Shown: positions 9,349-21,225, counted from the stretch's first letter. The stretch: DNA of 64,000 nt from Bacillaceae bacterium Marseille-Q3522 (GCA_017898095.1 JAGKQJ010000001.1:1-64000); one strand, 5' to 3'. A program made the numbers and translations. Notes: generated by a model not told the origin, from the sequence alone.

Positions 9349-10155
9349 GTGGAAAACCAAGTGCTTATTAGGTGGAATGAAATAAATTTAGCTGCGACCG
9401 TTTGTTATCCTCCTCAACAAGCAGAAAAGTATCCGGTTCTTCTGATTTGCCATGGCTTCATTGGCAGCCGTATCGGCGTTGACCGGTTATTCGTGAAGAC
9501 GGCGCGGGATTTAACAAAGCTGCAAAATTGTCTTGTTATCCGTTTTGATTATGCCGGGTGCGGCGAAAGTGAAGGGAAGTATGGTGATAATTATTTTGCT
9601 GACTTTATTTCACAAACAAAAGCGGTACTCGAATTTGCCCTTTCATTAGAAAAAGCGGACAGCGGAAATGTGACCGTCATCGGTCATAGCCTTGGCGGTG
9701 CTGTCGCCCTATTAACAGCAGCCCGGGATCCGCGCATTCATCATTTAATTTTGTGGTCGGCTGTTGCCTATCCCTTTGAAGACATCGTCCATGTTGTCGG
9801 GATAAAAACATATGAACAACTGGAGCACCTGCCTGAAGTAGATCATCATGGCTTTCTTTTAAAGCGGCATTTTTTTCAGTCTTTAGCAGCCTATCATCCG
9901 ATTTCGGCTCTGCAGCATTTCAATGGAGATGTCCTCGTTTTACACGGTTCAAATGATGAAGAAATTCCTGTGGAATATGGTCTTCAATATAATGACGCCT
10001 TCAAGTCGAGAAGAACCGGAACTTGCCGAATGGGAATTATTCTTGATGCAGATCATACCTTTTCCTCTGCAGCAGCGTATAAGCAACTAATTGCTGCGAC
10101 AAATCAATGGCTTTTAGATATTAAAAAACAGCCGGTCAACGAAAAAAGCGATTGA
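9349..10155 (+). CDS. Alpha/beta hydrolase (esterase-like)
   Basis: About 268 residues with an alpha/beta hydrolase fold. CHGFIGS near the N-terminus supplies the oxyanion region, FDYAGCGES follows, the nucleophile elbow is GHSLGG, and late Asp (SNDEEIP region) and His (DADHTF) residues complete a plausible triad. The pattern resembles cinnamoyl/feruloyl-type esterases, but the substrate is not determined. GTG 9349 follows GAGGTGATAATA. No signal peptide is seen, so it is cytosolic. A strong promoter and a hairpin-rich leader precede it. Confidence 0.8.
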   Translation: MENQVLIRWNEINLAATVCYPPQQAEKYPVLLICHGFIGSRIGVDRLFVKTARDLTKLQNCLVIRFDYAGCGESEGKYGDNYFADFISQTKAVLEFALSLEKADSGNVTVIGHSLGGAVALLTAARDPRIHHLILWSAVAYPFEDIVHVVGIKTYEQLEHLPEVDHHGFLLKRHFFQSLAAYHPISALQHFNGDVLVLHGSNDEEIPVEYGLQYNDAFKSRRTGTCRMGIILDADHTFSSAAAYKQLIAATNQWLLDIKKQPVNEKSD

Positions 10156-10427
10156 ATACTTGTCAATGTGGAAAAATATTTGCTTCAGAAACCTTTACCT
10201 TCATTATCAAGATCTATTTTGATAAAACTGTTTTAATAGAGTACACATGTTAAAATCATTCACTTGTTAATTGTGAAAAAAACAGTTATTCTAAAAACAA
10301 AACGCAAAGCAAGACTTGAAGTCCGATGGGCAATAGGCGATAGAGCCAGACGCTGATTCGTTTATTCGGATAAGTTTTTATCATTTGATGAGATTAAATG
10401 ACTTGCTAAAGATATGTTGTGGTCGAA

Positions 10428-10521
10428 ATGTAACAATGACCTCCTTGTGGTAACGCGAATATCAGCCACAAAAATCACCTGCAATTCCGTCGAAATGTAA
10501 AAATAACCTTCTTGTGGGTAA
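10428..10521 (+). promoter_or_regulatory. duplicated SigB-like promoter motif ahead of csbA
   Basis: Two direct copies of the motif CGAAATGTAA...CTTGTGGGTAA lie about 67 bp apart. The downstream copy has ATGTAA 10495-10500, 15 bases, GGGTAA 10516-10521. The upstream copy has ATGTAA 10428-10433 and TGGTAA 10448-10453. GGGTAA fits the SigB -10, while the -35 differs from GTTTAA. The known SigB control of csbA in B. subtilis supports the call. The rest of 10156-10427 shows nothing recognisable. Confidence 0.5.
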
Positions 10522-10574
10522 ACTATAATATGGAAATACATCAACAAAAGCACTGTTTATGGAGGATGTGAAAG

Positions 10575-10808
10575 ATGGTGCTTAAATATTTATCTGCCCT
10601 GCTGTTACCCGGTTTATTAGTGATTTTTTTTACAAAGGTGACACAAAATCATCTCCTGAGCTTATTGTTAATGATTGCCCTGCTCGCAGCATCCGTTTAT
10701 AAAGGCTATACCAATACGCTAGGCTTGATCATCATCGATGCATTTTCCTTAACGGTTGGCTACGCAGTCGCCAGGCACAGGAAAAAACGGCAGCAAAACC
10801 TGTCATAA
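10575..10808 (+). CDS. csbA: General-stress membrane protein CsbA
   Basis: 77 residues, almost entirely hydrophobic, with two to three membrane helices and a basic C-terminal tail. The order of residues (KVTQNH, then SVYKGYT, then a D-x-x-SL segment) matches B. subtilis CsbA (76 residues). The position immediately upstream of uvrBA is conserved. Its function is unknown; in B. subtilis it is SigB-controlled. GGAGG at 10561 lies before ATG 10575. A terminator follows at once, so it is a single-gene unit. Confidence 0.85.
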   Translation: MVLKYLSALLLPGLLVIFFTKVTQNHLLSLLLMIALLAASVYKGYTNTLGLIIIDAFSLTVGYAVARHRKKRQQNLS

Positions 10809-10827
10809 ACCGATGAGAAATTTGCAT

Positions 10828-10857
10828 ACCACATACATTTGTATTGTGGTTTTTTTG
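10828..10857 (+). terminator. intrinsic terminator of csbA
   Basis: ACCACATAC pairs with GTA(T)TGTGGT around a short loop, followed by seven T residues. It begins 20 bases after the csbA stop. Confidence 0.85.
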
Positions 10858-10882
10858 CACTTTTAAAACATGTAAAGATAAA

Positions 10883-10896
10883 CGAATATTTGTTCG
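10883..10896 (+). promoter_or_regulatory. LexA (DinR) box in the uvrB promoter region
   Basis: CGAATATTTGTTCG matches the Bacillus SOS box CGAACRNRYGTTCG with two mismatches. A -10-like TAGAAT lies at 10929-10934. uvrB (dinA) is a known LexA target in B. subtilis. The 5' leader then holds an 11-G tract at 11018-11028. Confidence 0.7.
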
Positions 10897-11151
10897 CAAA
10901 ATAGTGGTTTGTTTTCACGCAAATGTGGTAGAATGAGAGTGAACTCATTTCAGCACATTGATACATCGGAAAATCATGCGGCATCCTCAGATAAAAAGAT
11001 CCCGACTTCGCTAATGAGGGGGGGGGGGATTAAGTTAACAGTTGTCTATCAAGTATGGCAAGCAACAGCTATGTCCATGGGAACTTATAACTATTTTAAG
11101 AAAACAGATTTAAAATGCACTGATAAAATATGTTAAAAGGAAGGGCCTGCG

Positions 11152-13131
<1,980 letters not shown>

Positions 13132-13138
13132 CAAAGAC

Positions 13139-16006
13139 ATGGCAATGGATAAGCTAGTGATAAAAGGAGCAAGAGCCCATAATTTAAAAAATATTGATGT
13201 AACGATTCCAAGAGATAAACTGGTTGTATTAACAGGGCTTTCCGGCTCAGGAAAATCATCACTGGCCTTTGACACAATTTATGCAGAGGGACAACGGCGC
13301 TATGTTGAGTCGTTGTCCGCCTATGCCCGTCAGTTTCTCGGACAAATGGATAAGCCTGATGTAGATATGATCGAAGGACTTTCACCGGCAATATCGATCG
13401 ATCAAAAGACAACAAGCCGTAACCCCCGTTCTACCGTTGGAACCGTAACGGAAATTTATGACTATTTACGGCTATTGTTTGCCCGTATCGGACGTCCTAC
13501 ATGCCCGACTCACGGAATCGAAATAACTTCGCAAACAGTCGAGCAAATGGTGGACCGGATTCTTGACTACCCGGAAAAAACAAGATTACAAGTGCTGGCC
13601 CCGATTGTCTCCGGGAGAAAAGGGACACATGTAAAAACATTGGAAGATATTAAGAAGCAGGGCTTTGTCCGTGTTCGTATCGACGGGGATATGCATGATT
13701 TAGGGGAAGAATTCAGTCTGGAAAAAAATAAAAAGCATTCGATTGAAGTAGTTGTCGACCGTATCGTTGTAAAGGATGGCGTAGCTTCCCGTCTGGCAGA
13801 TTCTTTGGAAACATCCTTGAAGCTTGGAGAAGGAAAAGTGATTATTGATGTGATCGGTCAGGAGGAACTGCTTTTTAGTGAGAATCATGCCTGTCCGCAT
13901 TGCGGTTTTTCCATTGGCGAATTAGAGCCGCGGATGTTTTCCTTTAACAGTCCTTTTGGCGCCTGCCCGGAATGCGACGGTTTGGGAACAAAGCTTGAGG
14001 TTGATTTACATCTCGTAATCCCGGATAAAAACCTGTCTTTGCACCAGCATGCCATCGCACCATGGGAACCGAACAGTTCCCAGTACTATCCGCAGCTGTT
14101 GGAAGCTGTCTGCCAACATTTTGGTATTGAGATGGACGTACCTGTGAAAGACATTCCCAAGCATTTACTGGATAAAATTTTATACGGCTCGGGAAAAGAA
14201 AAAATCTATTTCCGCTATGAGAATGATTTTGGCCAGGTTCGTGAAAATATGATCGAATTTGAAGGAGTTATCCGCAATATTGAACGGCGTTATCAGGAAA
14301 CAAGCTCTGATTATATCCGCGAGCAAATGGGAAAATATATGGCGAAACAAGTTTGTCCTTCCTGTAAAGGCTACAGATTAAAGAAGGAAAGTCTTGCCGT
14401 GTTAATAGATGGAAAGCATATTGGCCAGATTACGGAACTGTCTATTGAAGAAGCTTTTGCTTTTTTTGATTCGTTGACGTTGTCTGAGAAGGATCAGAAA
14501 ATCGCTCAGCTGATTTTGCGGGAAATTAAAGAACGGCTCGGCTTTTTAATTAATGTCGGACTTGATTATCTGACATTGCACCGTGCAGCAGGAACGCTTT
14601 CCGGCGGAGAGGCGCAGCGTATTCGTTTGGCAACGCAAATAGGCTCGCGGTTGACAGGAGTGCTTTATATTTTGGACGAACCGTCCATAGGACTTCATCA
14701 GCGGGACAATGACCGGTTGATCGCGACATTGAAAAATATGCGTGATATCGGCAATACACTGATTGTCGTGGAACATGACGAGGACACCATGCTTGCATCT
14801 GATTATTTGATCGATGTTGGTCCCGGTGCAGGTGTGCACGGAGGGAAAATTGTCTCCGCCGGGACCCCGCTCCAAGTAATGGAGGATCCGCATTCTCTTA
14901 CGGGGCAGTATTTATCCGGAAAAAAATTCATTCCATTGCCGGTTGAAAGACGGAAAAATGATGGCAGATTTATTGAAATTAAAGGGGCGAAAGAAAATAA
15001 CTTAAAAAATGTTTCTGTCAAAATACCTCTTGGTATGTTTGTTGCTGTCACAGGAGTTTCCGGATCCGGAAAAAGTACACTTGTCAATGAAGTTCTGCAA
15101 AAAGCTTTAGCGCAAAAACTGAACAATGCGAAAACAAAACCGGGTCAGCATAAAGAGATCAAAGGGATTGAACATTTGGAAAAAATCATTGATATTGATC
15201 AGTCGCCAATCGGCAGGACTCCGCGTTCCAACCCGGCAACCTATACGGGTGTGTTCGATGATATTCGTGACGTTTTTTCAGCTACAAATGAAGCAAAAGT
15301 CAGAGGCTATAAAAAAGGGCGCTTCAGTTTTAATGTGAAGGGCGGCAGATGTGAGGCATGCCGCGGAGACGGTATTATAAAAATTGAGATGCATTTTCTG
15401 CCTGATGTGTATGTTCCTTGTGAAGTATGCCATGGGAAACGCTATAACCGGGAAACATTGGAAGTAACATACAAAGGGAAAAATATTTCAGAAGTTTTAG
15501 ATATGACGATTGAAGATGCGCTTGTATTTTTTGAGAATATCCCGAGGATTTCCCGGAAACTGCAGACGATTGCCGATGTCGGCTTAGGCTATATCAAACT
15601 CGGCCAGCCGGCCACAACGCTATCAGGAGGAGAAGCACAGCGTGTTAAGCTGGCATCAGAATTACACCGCCGAACGAACGGGCGGACACTCTATATTTTA
15701 GATGAACCAACGACCGGTTTACATGTCGATGATATTTCCCGTCTTTTAACAGTGCTTCAGCGGCTTGTTGAAAATGGTGATACGGTGCTAGTTATCGAAC
15801 ATAATTTAGATGTAATTAAAACAGCTGATTATATAATCGATCTTGGTCCGGAAGGCGGGGACAGAGGCGGTACAATTGTCGCTACAGGAACACCTGAGGA
15901 AGTTGTAAAAATAAAGGGTTCTTACACCGGAGCTTATTTAAGACCGATTTTGCAACGTGACCGTTCCCGTATGGAGGAGCAAATGCAGGAATCCATGCAA
16001 CTGTAA
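13139..16006 (+). CDS. uvrA: Excinuclease ABC subunit A
   Basis: 955 residues, full length. It has two ABC ATPase modules, each with a Walker A (GLSGSGKSS at about 33-41 and GVSGSGKST in the second half) and a signature LSGGEAQR. Zinc-binding cysteine sets include CPHCGF and the CEAC...CEVC pair. UvrA is the damage sensor that delivers UvrB. The start is ATG 13139 with GGAAGGA overlapping the uvrB end. A strong terminator follows. Confidence 0.98.
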   Translation: MAMDKLVIKGARAHNLKNIDVTIPRDKLVVLTGLSGSGKSSLAFDTIYAEGQRRYVESLSAYARQFLGQMDKPDVDMIEGLSPAISIDQKTTSRNPRSTVGTVTEIYDYLRLLFARIGRPTCPTHGIEITSQTVEQMVDRILDYPEKTRLQVLAPIVSGRKGTHVKTLEDIKKQGFVRVRIDGDMHDLGEEFSLEKNKKHSIEVVVDRIVVKDGVASRLADSLETSLKLGEGKVIIDVIGQEELLFSENHACPHCGFSIGELEPRMFSFNSPFGACPECDGLGTKLEVDLHLVIPDKNLSLHQHAIAPWEPNSSQYYPQLLEAVCQHFGIEMDVPVKDIPKHLLDKILYGSGKEKIYFRYENDFGQVRENMIEFEGVIRNIERRYQETSSDYIREQMGKYMAKQVCPSCKGYRLKKESLAVLIDGKHIGQITELSIEEAFAFFDSLTLSEKDQKIAQLILREIKERLGFLINVGLDYLTLHRAAGTLSGGEAQRIRLATQIGSRLTGVLYILDEPSIGLHQRDNDRLIATLKNMRDIGNTLIVVEHDEDTMLASDYLIDVGPGAGVHGGKIVSAGTPLQVMEDPHSLTGQYLSGKKFIPLPVERRKNDGRFIEIKGAKENNLKNVSVKIPLGMFVAVTGVSGSGKSTLVNEVLQKALAQKLNNAKTKPGQHKEIKGIEHLEKIIDIDQSPIGRTPRSNPATYTGVFDDIRDVFSATNEAKVRGYKKGRFSFNVKGGRCEACRGDGIIKIEMHFLPDVYVPCEVCHGKRYNRETLEVTYKGKNISEVLDMTIEDALVFFENIPRISRKLQTIADVGLGYIKLGQPATTLSGGEAQRVKLASELHRRTNGRTLYILDEPTTGLHVDDISRLLTVLQRLVENGDTVLVIEHNLDVIKTADYIIDLGPEGGDRGGTIVATGTPEEVVKIKGSYTGAYLRPILQRDRSRMEEQMQESMQL

Positions 16007-16055
16007 AGTAAGTTTCGCTTTAGATAACACCAAATGCGATTTTGTCATCATATCG

Positions 16056-16103
16056 CCCTTGCTTTTCGAGAAATAAGGAAGAAAAGCAAGGGTATGTTTT
16101 TCT
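16056..16103 (+). terminator. intrinsic terminator of uvrBA
   Basis: CCCTTGCTTTTC (16056-16067) pairs perfectly with GAAAAGCAAGGG (16081-16092), followed by TATGTTTTT. Confidence 0.88.
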
Positions 16104-16185
16104 AAGACTTGAGACCAATAAACAATGAGTCGGCAGACCTTTGACGATCAACCTGTCATTTTCATATCATATAGGTAGAATTTAT

Positions 16186-16211
16186 TGAAACCTTCTCTTA
16201 TTAAATACGTA
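16186..16211 (+). promoter_or_regulatory. SigW promoter of yvlBCD
   Basis: TGAAAC at 16186-16191, a 16-base spacer, and CGTA at 16208-16211 match the SigW consensus (TGAAAC, 16 bases, CGTA) exactly. The yvl operon is a known SigW regulon member in B. subtilis. Confidence 0.88.
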
Positions 16212-16275
16212 CGTAACGTGATGGAGAAAAATTTTTAAGAAATGACAAAATCATCACAAATGGAGGGAAATTGCC

Positions 16276-17409
16276 ATGAATGAAGAGCGTATAAAAATAT
16301 TAAAAATGGTGGAAGAAGGAGATCTGTCAGCTGCTGAAGCATTACAACTTCTGGAGGAACTGGAAGCAAAGCAAAAGAAAATGGAGCAAAAAAAAGAAGA
16401 TTTAATCGAGGAACTTTCTGCTGCATCTGGTGATAACACGGAGCATGAACAAAAGCATGAACATGAACATTCGCAATCTCACTACAAATACCAATCTGCT
16501 GTTGAGAAGATTTTTGATTTTGTAGATACCTCAATCAAAAAATTAAAAGAAGTTGATTTAGATTTTAATTTTGGAAAATCTGTTGAATTTACGCATGTAT
16601 TTCAGCATGCTGATGCTGATATTCAACAATTTGATGTTGATATAGCAAATGGTAGTGTAAAGTTGATTCCTTGGGAACAAAAAGACGTCCGAATTGAATG
16701 TGAGGCAAAAATATTTCGTGCAGGAACGACAGAAGAAGCAAGAGAGAAATTTTTAAAAGATGTTGTTTTTGTTGTGGAAGGCAGTAAATTGAAATTTTTT
16801 ACACAACAAAAATGGATGAAGCTAAATGCCGCTATTTATTTTCCACAGGCAGAATATGACAAAATAAAAGTGCGTCTTTTTAATGGAAAAATCGAAGCCG
16901 AAAATGTGAAAGCAAAACAATATAAGGCAAAGACGGCAAACGGAAGAATTACCATTGACACCATTAATAGTGCAAATGTTGAAATTAGCACTGGAAATGG
17001 TAAAGTTATTATTAATAATGGGTACATTGATGATCTTGAAGTGGAAACGTTAAACGGTAAGATTGTCGCGGAAGGAGATTTTAAAACGCTTGATGCGGAA
17101 TCTTTTAATGGCAATGTTTATTGCACCTTAACCGGTTATCGTACGCAATTAATCGATGCACGTGCGGCTACAGGCAATATTGAGTTGAACCTGCCCGGGG
17201 AAGCAGCTGTTAAAGGAGAATTGAAAACAAATGTCGGCGGTTTTGATATTTTATTAGACGGCATTCAAATCACGGAAGAAAAACGGGATGTCGTTCAGAA
17301 AAAAGTTCGTTTTAAAACGGTGAAAGAAGCGGAACATGTAATAAAAATGACAGCAAATACAAATACCGGCACTATTACTGTGAAAAGAGCGGCGGAGGAA
17401 AATAAGTAA
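16276..17409 (+). CDS. yvlB: DUF4097 envelope-stress protein YvlB
   Basis: 377 residues (B. subtilis YvlB 365). The N-terminal 30 residues form the short helical SHOCT-like motif (KMVEEGDLSAAEALQLLEEL). A charged linker rich in His/Glu follows, then a long beta-repeat DUF4097 domain (about 110-375) with repeated N-G-x-I/V units. There is no signal peptide. It is the first gene after a SigW promoter and precedes yvlC and yvlD. The family is linked to antibiotic and cell-envelope stress, but its biochemical role is unknown. Confidence 0.88.
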   Translation: MNEERIKILKMVEEGDLSAAEALQLLEELEAKQKKMEQKKEDLIEELSAASGDNTEHEQKHEHEHSQSHYKYQSAVEKIFDFVDTSIKKLKEVDLDFNFGKSVEFTHVFQHADADIQQFDVDIANGSVKLIPWEQKDVRIECEAKIFRAGTTEEAREKFLKDVVFVVEGSKLKFFTQQKWMKLNAAIYFPQAEYDKIKVRLFNGKIEAENVKAKQYKAKTANGRITIDTINSANVEISTGNGKVIINNGYIDDLEVETLNGKIVAEGDFKTLDAESFNGNVYCTLTGYRTQLIDARAATGNIELNLPGEAAVKGELKTNVGGFDILLDGIQITEEKRDVVQKKVRFKTVKEAEHVIKMTANTNTGTITVKRAAEENK

Positions 17410-17514
17410 AATCCAAATTTTGCAGACTCAGCCTTTTAAACATGGTAAGATTCATGCTTGAGAGAGGCGGGATATATGATGAAGCCGCTGACAAGAAAAA
17501 GGAGATGGTAAGTA

Positions 17515-17709
17515 ATGAATAAACTAACAAGATCAAAATCAGATCGAAAACTTGCAGGGGTGCTTGGCGGTTTAGCACAATCGTTAGGGATAGACTCCAC
17601 GATATTACGTGTCATTTTTGTGATACTGTTATTTCCAACCGGATTATTCCCTATGATGTTAGCGTATTTTGTGATGATCTTTATTATCCCGAATGAAGGA
17701 GAGTACTAA
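17515..17709 (+). CDS. yvlC: PspC-domain membrane protein YvlC
   Basis: 64 residues forming a single PspC domain. The N-terminal KLTRSKSDRKLAGVLGG segment and one hydrophobic helix ending in a short acidic tail are typical. The domain occurs in phage-shock and envelope-stress proteins. The ribosome site AAGGAGATGG precedes ATG. yvlD follows after 3 bases, so the two are translationally close. Confidence 0.88.
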   Translation: MNKLTRSKSDRKLAGVLGGLAQSLGIDSTILRVIFVILLFPTGLFPMMLAYFVMIFIIPNEGEY

Positions 17710-17712
17710 TCG

Positions 17713-18063
17713 ATGAGATGGCTGCTCGGTATTGTCATTAACGGTATTTTATTTGTTGCCCTTGCGGGATTTCTCAACGATTCCTTCTATGTTTCCGGTT
17801 TTGGAGCGGCACTTGCTGCAAGCTTTATCTTGTCGATCTTAAATATTTTAGTCCGACCGATATTAATCATCTTTACATTGCCGATAACGATTTTGACGCT
17901 TGGTTTATTCTTATTTGTCATTAATGCGATTACCCTGCTTCTAACAGATTCGATTATGGGAAGTTCGCTTGAAGTTGCAAATTTTGGTACGGCGATTTTC
18001 GTTTCGATTATCATTTCCATTTGCAATATTGTTATTCAAAAGACGTTATTCAAAGAAAAGTGA
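17713..18063 (+). CDS. yvlD: Holin-like membrane protein YvlD (phage_holin_4_2 family)
   Basis: 116 residues with four hydrophobic helices and almost no soluble part. The NILVRPILIIFTLPITILTLG segment is characteristic of the YvlD family. Despite the family name it is not a phage lysis gene here; it is the last gene of the SigW operon. The ribosome site lies in the yvlC end (GAAGGAGAG). No clear intrinsic terminator follows. Confidence 0.88.
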   Translation: MRWLLGIVINGILFVALAGFLNDSFYVSGFGAALAASFILSILNILVRPILIIFTLPITILTLGLFLFVINAITLLLTDSIMGSSLEVANFGTAIFVSIIISICNIVIQKTLFKEK

Positions 18064-18216
18064 GCTTGTCACGAGAGAATGCAGGGGAGACTTTACTCTG
18101 CTATATAACGAAATCCTGCCAACATTTCGCCGGGCGGTAGTGATCTTAGGCTGACAACAAAAATATAGCCTGTCCATACTTTGTAAAAAGAGAATACTGC
18201 GATAAAGTGATGATTT

Positions 18217-18236
18217 CCCACTTTTTTAAAAGTGGG
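18217..18236. repeat. inverted repeat between convergent yvlD and nagR
   Basis: CCCACTTT pairs with AAAGTGGG around a small loop. Neither side has a T tract, so it is at best a factor-dependent or weak bidirectional terminator. Confidence 0.35.
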
Positions 18237-18305
18237 CATTACTATCATTAAACATATTAGCGGGCAAAAAATCAGACTCAGTTAATCCCTCTGCAACCAC
18301 GTTTA

Positions 18306-19031
18306 CTATCCCCGTCTTAAAGTATGGACAAATTTGTAGCGGTCGCCACGGTATGCACATTTGGCAAATTCAAAAGGAACGCCATTCTCCAAAAACGTTT
18401 TCCGGTAGATAAGTAATATTGGCGAGCCTTCTTTTATTTGCAGGGCTGCCGCTTCTTTTTTATCCGCTGTTGCCGCTTCTATTTGTTGTTCTGCTTCAAA
18501 AATAGATAAAGAAAGCTGTTCTTCTGCGTATTCATAAATGGAAGCGGTAATCGATTCTGTTGTCATCTGCTTCAATAGCGTAACCGGAATATAAGTTGTC
18601 TCCAAGGCAATAGGTTCCTTGTTTGCGAGGCGGACCCGCTTAATTTCGTATACGGAGCTTGCCTCGGCAAGCTTTAATTGATGGCAAATATGCGGTGCTC
18701 CAGATTGAATCTGAAAGGATAGTAGCTTGCTGCTGGGGACTAAGCCTCTTTCCTTCATATCCTCGGTAAATCCTTTTAAGCCTTGTAACCTTTGTGCGAC
18801 TTTTTGTTGCCTGACGAAGGTACCCCTGCCTTTTTCCCGAAACAAATAACCATCATTCACCAAATTCGTTAACGCCTGCCTCACTGTCATCCGGCTTATT
18901 TGATAGCGTTCTGCATATTCACGTTCAGAGGGAATCGTATCTCCTTCCTGCAAAGTACCATTTTCAATTTGCTCCTTAATTTCTTCCTCCAGTTGATAAT
19001 AGATCGGAACTGGTGATTGCTTATTAATCAT
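18306..19031 (-). CDS. nagR: GntR/HutC-family repressor of N-acetylglucosamine catabolism
   Basis: 241 residues. An N-terminal winged helix of the GntR type (about 1-75, with PSEREYAERYQISRMTVRQAL) is followed by a UTRA ligand-binding domain (about 95-235), as in B. subtilis NagR (YvoA), which senses glucosamine-6-phosphate or GlcNAc-6-phosphate. It is the last gene of nagA-nagB-nagR, transcribed leftwards. AAGGGG precedes the start. A matching palindromic operator lies upstream of nagA. Confidence 0.92.
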   Translation of the reverse strand: MINKQSPVPIYYQLEEEIKEQIENGTLQEGDTIPSEREYAERYQISRMTVRQALTNLVNDGYLFREKGRGTFVRQQKVAQRLQGLKGFTEDMKERGLVPSSKLLSFQIQSGAPHICHQLKLAEASSVYEIKRVRLANKEPIALETTYIPVTLLKQMTTESITASIYEYAEEQLSLSIFEAEQQIEAATADKKEAAALQIKEGSPILLIYRKTFLENGVPFEFAKCAYRGDRYKFVHTLRRG

Positions 19032-19047
19032 TTACATAAACCCCTTA

Positions 19048-19773
19048 TTAAATATAAGATAACGCAACTTCATCTCCTATTAATGTAACATGCGGATGGC
19101 GTTTCAGGATAGTGGCCGGGAAAGATTCTGAAATTTCTCCGTTTAAAAAGCGTTTTATTGCTTCTGCTTTTTTCCTGCCGGAAGCAAGTAATAATATTTC
19201 CTTACTTTCCATGATAGTAGCAATCCCCATCGTAATTGCCTGTTCAGGAACGTCTTCAAGTGAGTCGAAAAAGCGCGCATTCGCGTTTCGGGTGCTTTCC
19301 GATAAGGAAACGATATGCGTCCTGCTGTGAAAAGAACTGCCCGGCTCATTGAAACCGATATGACCATTTTGGCCAATTCCTAAAATTTGCAGATCAATAC
19401 CGCCTAATTGATTAATAATCTGATCATATTGAAGACATGCAACACGCAAATCTTCCGCGCTTCCGTTCGGAAGAAAGGTTTGATTTTCTGAAATAGGAAT
19501 ATAGTCAAAGAGCTCTTTTTTCATAAAATAGTGATAGCTATGTGGATCGCCAGGCGCAATACCAATATATTCGTCAAGATTGACAGTTTTTACCCACCGG
19601 TAATCCGTGCCATTCTCCTTAAAATCTTTAATAAGTTGCTTATAAACTCCGATCGGTGTGCTGCCTGTTGCCAAACCAAGCGTTACAGCAGGATTCACTT
19701 TCACTTTATTTATAACGATTTCCGCCGCCAAACAACTAAGTTCATCGTAGTTTTTTGCATGTAAGATTTTCAT
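19048..19773 (-). CDS. nagB: Glucosamine-6-phosphate deaminase
   Basis: 241 residues (B. subtilis 242). It converts glucosamine-6-phosphate to fructose-6-phosphate and ammonia. Family motifs include the GLATGSTPIG phosphate-binding loop, NLDEY and GIGQNGHIGFNEPG. The start at 19773 follows GGAGGAG, and its ATGA overlaps the nagA stop, so the two are translationally coupled. An in-frame upstream extension inside nagA is not used. Confidence 0.95.
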   Translation of the reverse strand: MKILHAKNYDELSCLAAEIVINKVKVNPAVTLGLATGSTPIGVYKQLIKDFKENGTDYRWVKTVNLDEYIGIAPGDPHSYHYFMKKELFDYIPISENQTFLPNGSAEDLRVACLQYDQIINQLGGIDLQILGIGQNGHIGFNEPGSSFHSRTHIVSLSESTRNANARFFDSLEDVPEQAITMGIATIMESKEILLLASGRKKAEAIKRFLNGEISESFPATILKRHPHVTLIGDEVALSYI

Positions 19774-20957
19774 GTAAAATCTCCTCCCCGCCCGTAGGCA
19801 ATTTTTCCGCGGCAAATTGTCAAAGAAACATGAAGCTGATTATCCAGTACAACAAGATCAGCGTCTTTTCCAATCGCGATACTTCCTTTGCGATCGTCGA
19901 CCCTCAACTGCTTTGCCGGATTTAAACTGGCCAATTGCGCCGCCTCTTGCAACGAAACACCTGCAAATTCCCGTACATTTCTGATTGCCTGGTCCATTTT
20001 TAGAATACTTCCCGCAAGGGTACCGTTTGCTAACAGCGCTTTGCCGTTTTTTACATGAACCTGCTGTCCTCCTAAATCGTATTCCCCTTCTGCCAGCGAT
20101 TTTGCCCGCATAGAGTCCGTTATTAAAATGACGCGTTCGATCCCTTTTGCCTTTATGGCAAGCTTGACAATAGCCGGATGGACATGAATCCCATCTGCGA
20201 TTAATTCTGCACTCAGTTTGTCTGCCGTCAATACTGCACCTGCTGTTCCCGGTTCGCGATGATGAATTCCTTTCATTGCATTAAATAGGTGCGTACATTG
20301 TAAAGCACCATCTTCAATTGCTTGCTGTACTTTTTCATAAGCTGCCTCCGTATGGCCAATGCTGGCGACAATTTGCTGTTCAGCCAAATAACGGATCAAT
20401 GTATTTGCACCTTCCTTATCAGGGGCAAGAGTGACAATTTTAATATTATCTCCGGATAACTTTTGCCATTTTTTGAAGAGAGAAAGCTGCGGTTTAATAA
20501 TAAATTTTTCAGGCTGTGCACCGGCAGTATGTTCATGAATAAAAGGACCCTCCAAATGTATTCCGAGCATTTCTGCCTGTCCCGTTTTATTTTCCTCCAA
20601 CATGTATTGCTTTCCATTCTGTAAAGCTTTTACAATTTGCTGGTCCGATTGGGTGATGGTCGTAGCAAGGAAACTGGTTGTTCCTTCCGCGGGGAGGCTT
20701 TTTGCCATTGTCCGTAATGCATTGGCAGTCGCATCCATTGTATCGGCACCGCAGACACCATGAATATGCTGGTCGATAAAACCAGGCAGAATCGTCTGAT
20801 CTTCTGATAAAGTTAGAACACGTGCATCGGTAATCTCCGGCATCTTCGTACATTTGCCAAAATCCGTGATCTTGTCATTTTCGATTAACAGATAGCCATT
20901 TTGAATCATTGTTTTTTCTGTTATTATCTTTGCATTTTGTAAAAGAAGTTTATTCAT
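19770..20957 (-). CDS. nagA: N-acetylglucosamine-6-phosphate deacetylase
   Basis: 395 residues of the amidohydrolase superfamily. Metal and substrate motifs: HIHG (early HxH), HLEGPFIH with the metal-binding Glu, the later SIGHTEA and THLFNAM histidines, and the catalytic Asp in LITDSM. It deacetylates GlcNAc-6-P to feed NagB. It is the first gene of the operon. GGAGG precedes the ATG. Confidence 0.95.
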   Translation of the reverse strand: MNKLLLQNAKIITEKTMIQNGYLLIENDKITDFGKCTKMPEITDARVLTLSEDQTILPGFIDQHIHGVCGADTMDATANALRTMAKSLPAEGTTSFLATTITQSDQQIVKALQNGKQYMLEENKTGQAEMLGIHLEGPFIHEHTAGAQPEKFIIKPQLSLFKKWQKLSGDNIKIVTLAPDKEGANTLIRYLAEQQIVASIGHTEAAYEKVQQAIEDGALQCTHLFNAMKGIHHREPGTAGAVLTADKLSAELIADGIHVHPAIVKLAIKAKGIERVILITDSMRAKSLAEGEYDLGGQQVHVKNGKALLANGTLAGSILKMDQAIRNVREFAGVSLQEAAQLASLNPAKQLRVDDRKGSIAIGKDADLVVLDNQLHVSLTICRGKIAYGRGGDFT

Positions 20958-20996
20958 AGCGCAATCCTCCAGTCATGTTAATCGTAACACTTTATT

Positions 20997-21012
20997 GTAT
21001 AGTTGTCTATAC
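20997..21012 (-). promoter_or_regulatory. probable NagR operator upstream of nagA
   Basis: GTATAG and CTATAC form a perfect 6-bp inverted repeat around TTGT, 40 bp before nagA. This resembles GntR/HutC-type operators. A second palindrome, TGTTA ATCG TAACA at 20976-20989, partly resembles a CcpA cre site but has its central CG shifted by one base. Confidence 0.55.
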
Positions 21013-21225
21013 CAGTTATTCTTGCTTTGCTATTCTTTTTCTTATTGAAAAGAATTCATTTGGTTCTGCGCAAAAAAATGCTAAAATGAGGACATGCAGT
21101 GCTTTTTCACTGTGTAAAAAAATAAATTTTCCTATGAAATGGTTTGCAAGATAATATGGTAAAATAACGAGAGATTCGATTATGTCTTCATCACGATATT
21201 ATGTAACATAAAGGAGGCATCCATT

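Noticed and set aside
10909-11136. 75-codon ORF across the G11 tract upstream of uvrB
   Set aside because: No ribosome site or family features, and it runs through the poly-G tract and the SOS promoter leader. Considered non-coding.
16276-17409. Possible secreted protein or phage origin for yvlB-yvlD because of the holin family name
   Set aside because: There is no phage context. The genes form the known SigW-controlled yvl operon.
20976-20989. CcpA cre site upstream of nagA
   Set aside because: The palindrome TGTTA-TAACA is present, but the central CG is displaced by one base from the consensus. Mentioned only with the NagR operator.
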